Shown here: positions 58,975 through 64,000 of the stretch, piece after piece
Position numbering within the stretch: the first letter of the stretch is position 1
Layout: every line of letters begins with the position of its first letter
Source of the DNA: Pseudomonadota bacterium
GTDB lineage: Bacteria; Myxococcota_A; UBA9160; JADFDR01
Assembly (NCBI GenBank): GCA_003353845.1
Contig: PIVT01000002.1
Location: forward strand, 1 to 64,000
Direction: 5' to 3'
Length of the DNA: 64,000 nt
Position numbers and translations under genes: made by a program
The notes under the pieces: model-generated
Told to the model about the DNA's origin: nothing
Database searches by the model: none
Seen by the model: the letters and a program-made list of their open reading frames with translations, nothing else

Positions 58975-59727
58975 TTAGTTCTCACTGAATCGCTCGTGAA
59001 GTTGGGCGGTGTACAGTGCGTTGGCCGCCTGACTTCCCAGCAAGTCAAATAGTTCGAAGTCCAAATCAGCAAGCTCGGTTTTTTGTTGAAGCAACCCAAA
59101 GATGGCGATGGCGCCGCGCGCTACATCTGAAACCATGAGGGGGATGCACGCCGTCAACTTCTCTTCGTGAGGCAGGGCTTTGATCCCTGGTTCCTGATTG
59201 GGTACACAGGGCATCCCGGTCTTCATCGCGTGGCCAATGAAGCCCTGGCCGAGTGAGAGTGTGCGCAGCTCGTCGGTGTCGACACCAATGGAGTCAATGA
59301 GCTTGAGTTCATTGTCCTCATCACAGAGTTCGAAGATGGCGAGTTCTTCCGAGCCAACGAGATTCGTGACGATCTCTTTGATCGTGCAGAGGATGTCATG
59401 CGTGGCCAGGTTCCCATGCAAGCCATAGGAGGCGACGTAGAGGTTGGCCAAATTGTTATTCTGCTCTTCGATCATCGCGTGATGTTCTGCGTTTTGTTCA
59501 CGCTCTTTTTCCAGTTCGCAGGAAAGTTCATCACGCTCAGTTTTCTTTTTTACGATCTCGCTTGAGGCCTGGTCGAGTTTTTCATGAAGGTAATCTCGTT
59601 CGCGCTCCACGGTGGAAACGCGGTCCTGTAACTGCTCGATTTCGCCGAGTAGGCTGTCGATGTACTGTCTGGTATTTTCACGGACTTGTTGAACGTATCC
59701 GCCGCGATTTCTTGAATCCTTGGTCAC
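58975..59727 (-). CDS. Coiled-coil GAF-domain protein of the che operon
   Basis: 250 residues from the GTG at 59727, which lies right behind a G-rich ribosome binding site (AGGGGGG) just past the cheY stop; an in-frame GTG at 59781 would overlap cheY by 41 nt and is less likely. About 10-85 is a long coiled coil (LLGEIEQLQDRVSTVERERD and on). A GAF domain follows (about 95-245: NLVGSEELAIFELCDEDNEL, FIGHAMKTGMPCVPN, ACIPLMVSDVARGAIAIFGL). It has no kinase, cyclase or HAMP domain. GAF domains bind small ligands; together with the position between cheY and cheA it suggests a soluble sensor or scaffold feeding CheA. The role is not known. Confidence 0.85.
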   Translation of the reverse strand: MTKDSRNRGGYVQQVRENTRQYIDSLLGEIEQLQDRVSTVERERDYLHEKLDQASSEIVKKKTERDELSCELEKEREQNAEHHAMIEEQNNNLANLYVASYGLHGNLATHDILCTIKEIVTNLVGSEELAIFELCDEDNELKLIDSIGVDTDELRTLSLGQGFIGHAMKTGMPCVPNQEPGIKALPHEEKLTACIPLMVSDVARGAIAIFGLLQQKTELADLDFELFDLLGSQAANALYTAQLHERFSEN

Positions 59728-59740
59728 CTGTTCGAGCCCC

Positions 59741-60115
59741 CTAGCTACCGAGTATATTTTTAATCTTGTTAAGTAATTCACTGCCGTTAATGGGCTTGGT
59801 CACATAGTCACTGCATCCATTTTCATAGCCAGCCTCGATGTTCTCGGCTTCGCCTCGGGTGGTGACAAGGATGATGGGGATGCTCTTGGTCTCGGCTTTG
59901 TTGCGCAGTATTCGGCAAGCTTCAAAGCCATCCATGACAGGCATATTGACATCCATCAAAATGAGATCGGGTTGGTGTTTGACCGCGAGTTCGATGGCTT
60001 CTTCGCCATCCTTCCCCTCGATAATGTCGAATCGACCGTCTCGGCGTAGGATCATCACTTCGGTCATCAAAGCGACCTTGGAGTCGTCGACTACTAAAAC
60101 TCTCTTTTGTGGCAT
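59741..60115 (-). CDS. cheY: CheY-like single-domain response regulator
   Basis: 124 residues, a lone receiver: acidic pocket Asp10-Asp11, phospho-Asp55 in LILMDVNMPVMDG, Thr in ILVTTRGEAEN and the Lys in YVTKPING. It has no output domain. It is the first gene of the che operon; its ribosome binding site (AAGGGGA) lies 6-12 bp upstream of the ATG. Sequence resembles PilG/CheY-type regulators, but no pil gene is near. Confidence 0.9.
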   Translation of the reverse strand: MPQKRVLVVDDSKVALMTEVMILRRDGRFDIIEGKDGEEAIELAVKHQPDLILMDVNMPVMDGFEACRILRNKAETKSIPIILVTTRGEAENIEAGYENGCSDYVTKPINGSELLNKIKNILGS

Positions 60116-60136
60116 CAGTGGTCCCCTTCAACTCGT

Positions 60137-60149
60137 TTGGCTAAGCCAA
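60137..60149. promoter_or_regulatory. Inverted repeat upstream of the che operon start
   Basis: TTGGC-TAA-GCCAA lies 22-34 bp upstream of the cheY ATG. Its place could suit an operator or a leader hairpin overlapping the translation start region. The promoter itself could not be assigned; hexamers at about 17-bp spacing further upstream are weak. Confidence 0.3.
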
Positions 60150-60403
60150 TTCAAGTTTCAGATGATGGGTTCGCTGCGCTAGTTGCACGCTAATAGTGTG
60201 TTCGGTCTTTAGGAGGGACAACTTGATATTCGGCTGGAATTTCTTCCGCTTACGGATGGTTTTTCACCCCGGGGTAGCCTCGATTGGGCAAACCTGGATC
60301 TTGAAATATTGTAATTCAAGAGAGAGCGGATTACGCATCCGTATAAACACGGGGCGCAGGTACTGGGAGAGGCCTAGGAAGTTTGCGAACAGGTTTTCAA
60401 ATA

Positions 60404-60823
60404 CTAATCGAGCTGAAAATTCTGGCGGATGTATATGCGAATAAGCTCTCGGCAGCGTTCGGTAATTTGAACGAACTCTAAACCGAAGTGGGTTTTCCCT
60501 TGGAGATTACGACTGCGGTGGCGAATGGCGCCCTTGGCTAGAAAGGTCTTGGTGTTGGGCAAGGTGATCACGAGTTCAATTTCCTCGTCCAGGCCAATGC
60601 CGTTGAAGTCGTGGCCTACTTGGACGCCAATGCCCGCGACACTGATATCGCGTGCCTTGAGCACGTCCAGACTATTTTCGCCCACGACTTGGACCCGAAC
60701 CGGTGCCGCTTGGGTTGGAATGACTCGGATGATGTTTTCATCTCGAATTTCGGCCCGTTTTGGGGCTTTGGCTACCGCTTGCCCCTGTTGCCAGAACATT
60801 TTCAAAGGGTCACCCCCATACAT
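60404..60823 (-). CDS. PilZ-domain c-di-GMP-binding protein
   Basis: 139 residues forming one PilZ domain. Both halves of the c-di-GMP motif are present: RxxxR as Arg23-Arg27 (RAEIR) and DxSxxG as Asp59-Gly64 (DISVAG). Its domain has no partner fused. A second in-frame ATG at 60799 with a G-rich ribosome binding site may be the true start. It lies 288 bp upstream of cheY on the same strand, so it may be in the same regulatory neighbourhood without being in the operon. Confidence 0.88.
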   Translation of the reverse strand: MYGGDPLKMFWQQGQAVAKAPKRAEIRDENIIRVIPTQAAPVRVQVVGENSLDVLKARDISVAGIGVQVGHDFNGIGLDEEIELVITLPNTKTFLAKGAIRHRSRNLQGKTHFGLEFVQITERCRELIRIYIRQNFQLD

Positions 60824-61127
60824 CTCTCATAAAGCAAACAAACCGGGCACATGAGCTGAGTCCGTCGGCCCCAGTACCTGTATCGGTCTTTCCCCCCAAC
60901 CTAGTAAGTACCGAGAATGATAATAAAGTGACGCTGTATTAAACCCTAGGGTCTAAAACGGGGCATGGGCACAAAACTCAGGTTTCCAGGCAATAAATTA
61001 CATGAATATCACAAAATGTCCCAGATATTGGACAGGGCCAGCTGGCCAAGAGCTTTCGTGCCCCCTCGGGGATGGGATGGGCTCCAGCCTTTGACTTGGA
61101 AGCAGAGAAGCCTCATCCTCCCCGGCC
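60824..61127. other. 304-bp divergent intergenic region between PilZ and RluA genes
   Basis: No gene is supported. The genes on either side point away, so promoters for both should lie here. An AT-rich stretch at about 60912-60945 and another at about 60990-61015 are the likeliest places. A TTGACT at about 61096 has no matching -10. No hairpin with a T tract was found. Confidence 0.4.
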
Positions 61128-62150
61128 ATGACGAGCCCGCTGAACAGCACAAGTGAATCGACCCCAACCCGCCAGCGAGATCGACGGATTGCAGAAGTAT
61201 CGCAGCCCTTGCCGGGCTCTATTCCCTATGTCAATCGACGCCCCATGAAAGTCGGCCGCCAATACGCCGGGCTTTCGCTGTTGGAGTTTCTCACGCGCAA
61301 TCATCCCCATATCTCGGCACAGTTTTGGAGCGAGGTCATCGCTCGGGGGAATATGGAAATCAATCAGCGCAGTGCCGGAGCGCAGGAACCCGTGGCGCAA
61401 GGGGATCGAGTCGTGCATGTCCAACCCGACACCGTCGAGCCGCCCGTGGATCCGAATCTGCGCGTGCTCTTTGAAGATGAGGCCCTGTTGGTACTGGAAA
61501 AACCAGCTCCGCTGCCGGTTCACCCCTGCGGTCGCTTCAATCGCAACAGCGCCTCCAAGCTTCTAGAAATGGCGTTTCCAGAGTTGAACTTGCGGCCCGT
61601 GCATCGCTTGGACGCCAACACCACGGGTGTGTTGGTGTTTGCCAAGACACGAGAAGCCGCGTCGAACCTGGCGCGCCAATTTCGGGATCGCAGCGTGGGC
61701 AAGCGATATCTCGTGGAGGTGCTGGGACAGCCTGAGGCCAATGTGTTCGCCTGTGATGCGGCCATCAAGAAAGCTCCCCAAGAAGCGGGGACGCGCGGGG
61801 TGTGTGCGGAGGCCGGCAGGCCTTCTCACACCGAGTTCACCGTGTTGCACCGGGGAGACAGCGGCACGAGCTTGCTCATGGCCAACCCTGACAGCGGTCG
61901 CACAAACCAGATCCGCATTCATTTGGCCGAGTTGGGTCAACCCATCGTGGGTGATAACGCCTATGGCTTTGAACGCGACATCGAAAATGGACTTTCCAAG
62001 GAAGAGACCTTGCACTTGCATGCCTGGCGGCTCACTCTCACTCATCCTCTCTCTGGAAGTACACAGGAGTTTGTCGCAGCACCTCCGAAGTGGGCGGAAG
62101 GGAAGCTCAACCGAGGGGGCGAGGTTGGGCTCAAGCATGGGGTCGAGTGA
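61128..62150 (+). CDS. RluA-family RNA pseudouridine synthase
   Basis: 340 residues. An S4-like N-terminal region (about 38-100: [30 protein letters not shown]) precedes the catalytic domain, whose [13 protein letters not shown] motif holds the catalytic Asp162. The [20 protein letters not shown] motif and GDNAYG follow, all characteristic of RluA/RluC/RluD. The exact RNA target cannot be assigned. The stop is 1 nt before the next gene's ATG, so the two are translationally coupled. Confidence 0.93.
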   Translation: MTSPLNSTSESTPTRQRDRRIAEVSQPLPGSIPYVNRRPMKVGRQYAGLSLLEFLTRNHPHISAQFWSEVIARGNMEINQRSAGAQEPVAQGDRVVHVQPDTVEPPVDPNLRVLFEDEALLVLEKPAPLPVHPCGRFNRNSASKLLEMAFPELNLRPVHRLDANTTGVLVFAKTREAASNLARQFRDRSVGKRYLVEVLGQPEANVFACDAAIKKAPQEAGTRGVCAEAGRPSHTEFTVLHRGDSGTSLLMANPDSGRTNQIRIHLAELGQPIVGDNAYGFERDIENGLSKEETLHLHAWRLTLTHPLSGSTQEFVAAPPKWAEGKLNRGGEVGLKHGVE

Positions 62151-62151
62151 A

Positions 62152-63402
62152 ATGGGAGTAGATCAAGACATCGAACTTCTGGCCCCCGCTGGCTGTTGGC
62201 CTTCTTTGCAGGCGGCCATTGATGCGGGAGCCGACTCTGTGTACTTCGGTTTGTCTCAACTGAACATGCGGGCGCGCGCCCGTAAATCTTTTCAGTTGGA
62301 GGACCTGAAAGAAATTATGGATCGTTGCCGTGAGGGGAAAATTCGTGGCTTCCTGACCTTGAATACCCTTCTTTACGATCACGATCTTGGCTTGGCCGAA
62401 AAGCTGTTGGGAGAAGCGGTGCGCTGTGGCGTCGATGCGGTGATTGCGTCTGATATGGCCGCTGTGACCCTGGCGCGCGAATTGGGTTTGGAAGTGCACC
62501 TGTCGACCCAACTCTCTATTTCCAACTACCCGAGTTTCAAGTTTTACGCGCAGTGGAGTGATCGAATCGTACTGGCGCGCGAGTTGAACCTGCGGCTGAT
62601 CCGCAAGCTTTACGATCAAGTGCGGGCCGATGATTTGCGCGGGCCATCGGGTCGTCTCATGGAGATCGAAGCCTTTGCCCATGGGGCCCAATGCATCGCT
62701 GTGGCGGGGCGCTGTGGGATGTCTCTCCATACCTCCAATGCCTCAGCCAATCGCGGAGCCTGTGAGCAAAATTGCCGAAAACGTTACGAGGTGAAAGACA
62801 TCGAGACGGGCAAGAAGCTGGTGCTCGACAACGAATTCGTCATGTCGCCCAGCGATATCAGCACCATTGATTTCCTTGATGAGTTCATCACCAGCGGTGT
62901 GAAAGTTCTCAAAATCGAGGGTCGAGGTCGGTCGCCGGAATACGTCTACACGGTGATCAGCGCCTACCGAGCCGCCTTGAATGCCATTGCCAACGGCAGC
63001 TACGGAAGAAGCCTGGTGGATGAGCTGCTAGGCGATCTAAAGGGGGTGTACAACCGAGGGCTGTCTTCCGGCTATTATCTGGGCCGCGAGCAGGGTTGGT
63101 CGGGGTCCTACGGAAGCAAAGCGACCCGGCAAAAAATCGAAGTGGGGAAGATCGTAAACTATTACGCAAAGCCCAGTGTGGCCTTGATTGAAGCTACGGG
63201 ACAAGGATTGGCGCTGGGGGACGAATACGTCGTGATTGGTGAGACGACGGGCGTGCTCAAGGGGGTCGTGGAGGAGTTGCGTGTTGAGGGCGAGGCCGTC
63301 AAACAGGTACCACCGAAAACGGAGTTTACGATCAACGTGGCCAGCACGGTTCGTCGCAGTGATCGGCTCTATTTTTTAAGGCCCACTGATGCTGAGAATT
63401 AA
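62152..63402 (+). CDS. U32-family protein (peptidase U32 / hydroxylase-like)
   Basis: 416 residues from the ATG at 62152; an ATG at 62137 is also in frame, and a much longer reading inside the RluA gene is rejected. The core starts [20 protein letters not shown]. The U32 signature is [19 protein letters not shown], followed by [13 protein letters not shown], giving the four Cys that hold an Fe-S cluster in this family. Family members hydroxylate RNA bases (RlhA, TrhP) or, as UbiU/UbiV, ubiquinone precursors without O2. It has a C-terminal TrhP-like extension (about 320-416). A ferredoxin gene overlaps its end by 14 nt, which may supply electrons. The true substrate is unknown. Confidence 0.85.
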   Translation: MGVDQDIELLAPAGCWPSLQAAIDAGADSVYFGLSQLNMRARARKSFQLEDLKEIMDRCREGKIRGFLTLNTLLYDHDLGLAEKLLGEAVRCGVDAVIASDMAAVTLARELGLEVHLSTQLSISNYPSFKFYAQWSDRIVLARELNLRLIRKLYDQVRADDLRGPSGRLMEIEAFAHGAQCIAVAGRCGMSLHTSNASANRGACEQNCRKRYEVKDIETGKKLVLDNEFVMSPSDISTIDFLDEFITSGVKVLKIEGRGRSPEYVYTVISAYRAALNAIANGSYGRSLVDELLGDLKGVYNRGLSSGYYLGREQGWSGSYGSKATRQKIEVGKIVNYYAKPSVALIEATGQGLALGDEYVVIGETTGVLKGVVEELRVEGEAVKQVPPKTEFTINVASTVRRSDRLYFLRPTDAEN

Positions 63403-63640
63403 ACACAAACGCGCTGAATGCATTGGTTGTGACAGTTGTGCCAGTGATGCCCCCGAGTATTGGGAAATGGCTGAAGATGGGTTGGCGTCGTTGATTCAGC
63501 TCAGTGAAGCACACGGCGTTTTTGAATTTGCCAAAGCCTTTGGAGATGATCGAGAGGTGCTCGAAGAAGTCGCGAGCGCTTGTCCTGTGGGCATTATCAG
63601 CCTTGAAGTGGTAAGCGTTGGAAGCAAACGTTCTCAATAA
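63389..63640 (+). CDS. Single-cluster [4Fe-4S] ferredoxin
   Basis: 83 residues. Cys11, Cys14 and Cys17 (CIGCDSC) plus Cys65 in ACPVGII provide four ligands for one cluster, so the iron site is complete and not a 3Fe-4S form. The middle has an insertion compared with the shortest ferredoxins. It overlaps the U32 gene by 14 nt (ATG at 63389), so it is probably made with that protein as its electron donor. Confidence 0.88.
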   Translation: MLRIKHKRAECIGCDSCASDAPEYWEMAEDGLASLIQLSEAHGVFEFAKAFGDDREVLEEVASACPVGIISLEVVSVGSKRSQ

Positions 63641-63667
63641 ACAGGCCTGTGAAATCGAGGATGAGGA

Positions 63668-64000
63668 ATGGATGTGTCGGAGATTCGAAGCGAAGAACTT
63701 ACTGCCCCGCAGCTTGCGATGGCGCTGATTGATACCATCGAAGTGTTGGAAGAGTGCAAGGAAAAAGTCCTCGAAGCACGCTTTACGGACATCGACAAAG
63801 AAGGAGCAGAGGAAGTCGCAGACATTCCTGTTCTTCATCTGCGCTCCTTCCTGGCAGAGACCCTCAAGCCCAAGGGGCACACCTTGGGCCAGGACGAGTT
63901 GGCCCTGGAAATCAAATCAGATGCGCCAGAGAAAGTCCTTTTCCGTTTTTGTCGAGATGGGCATGTTCACCTGACGACGACCGATGAAGCCCTGCTGGAG
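63668..64000 (+). CDS. Unknown protein, cut by the window edge
   Basis: An open reading frame of 111 codons begins at ATG 63668 behind a good ribosome binding site (GAGGA, 63657-63661) and runs off the right end of the window with no stop. The visible part begins MDVSEIRSEELTAPQLAMAL and is acidic with a helical first half (ALIDTIEVLEECKEKVLEAR). No domain is recognised. It is 27 bp after the ferredoxin gene on the same strand, so it is likely part of the RluA-U32-ferredoxin operon. Confidence 0.7.
   Translation, partial: MDVSEIRSEELTAPQLAMALIDTIEVLEECKEKVLEARFTDIDKEGAEEVADIPVLHLRSFLAETLKPKGHTLGQDELALEIKSDAPEKVLFRFCRDGHVHLTTTDEALLE

Noticed and set aside
60196-60444. Plus-strand open frame of 82 codons between cheY and the PilZ gene
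   Set aside because: It runs into the PilZ gene on the other strand, has no recognisable domain, and a G-rich ribosome-binding-like site alone is not enough.
61627-62151. N-terminal extension of the U32 gene inside the RluA gene
   Set aside because: The extra residues match no U32 region and overlap the RluA catalytic domain.

Overview
The window is 64 kb of bacterial chromosome that appears moderately GC-rich by eye. It is packed with genes on both strands. Outer-membrane-type lipoproteins, a periplasmic YfiR-like protein, a Che system and a pyrR-pyrB-pyrC-carA-carB operon all point to a Gram-negative bacterium. The gene order and families suggest a deltaproteobacterium in the broad sense (Myxococcota/Desulfobacterota/Bdellovibrionota-like), but there is no rRNA or other decisive marker, so this is an inference. 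I saw no tRNA, rRNA, IS element, prophage or CRISPR array.

Layout. 0.3-7.7 kb: pyrimidine operon pyrR-pyrB-pyrC-carA-carB, with 4-nt overlaps at the first three junctions, running on into recG (to 10.2 kb). 10.6-12.7 kb: a membrane pyrophosphatase whose sequence fits the K+-dependent class. 12.75-16.2 kb: two divergent lipoproteins of the sulfatase/alkaline-phosphatase superfamily, both lacking the formylglycine Cys. 16.3-18.0 kb: a DUF4124 membrane protein and a convergent HELGH membrane protease. 18.1-26.5 kb: a 2494-residue secreted SpvB/RHS protein ending in a lipase-like GHSLG domain, followed by an ankyrin-repeat lipoprotein. This pair is the strongest candidate for an uncharacterised toxin-immunity (or secreted phospholipase) system. 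26.6-30.8 kb: core metabolism (lipA, an AlaC-type aminotransferase, thrC, riboflavin synthase). 30.8-32.4 kb: two minus-strand envelope proteins. 32.6-36.8 kb: a hybrid histidine kinase translationally coupled to a PF09818-type ATPase. 37.1-39.8 kb: a short RapA-like helicase and an EVE-domain protein, ended by a clear terminator. 40.0-49.8 kb: ilvD, a ketosteroid-dehydrogenase-like flavoprotein joined to a uroporphyrinogen-III methyltransferase, an MMPL exporter with a TrpD2-like protein, queD, and an LLM-type flavin oxidoreductase. 49.95-50.06 kb: a 14-bp minisatellite. 50.4-52.8 kb: an NTF2-like protein, an isoprenylcysteine-methyltransferase-like membrane protein and a YfiR-like protein. 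52.8-60.1 kb: one minus-strand chemotaxis operon, cheY-GAF-cheA-mcp-cheW-cheR-cheB, with a PilZ protein just upstream. 61.1-64.0 kb: an RluA-type pseudouridine synthase, a U32-family protein, a [4Fe-4S] ferredoxin, and a gene cut by the window edge.

How the genes work together. The pyr operon covers the steps from bicarbonate and glutamine to dihydroorotate. The che operon encodes a complete receptor-kinase-adaptation circuit with its own receptor, but no flagellar gene is nearby and CheA has no obvious P2 domain, so its output may not be flagellar. PilZ and YfiR flank that operon and suggest a link to c-di-GMP or surface behaviour. Short perfect tandem duplications recur in several unrelated places (CarA tail, a sulfatase, the RHS N-terminus, two intergenic sites), which suggests frequent replication slippage.
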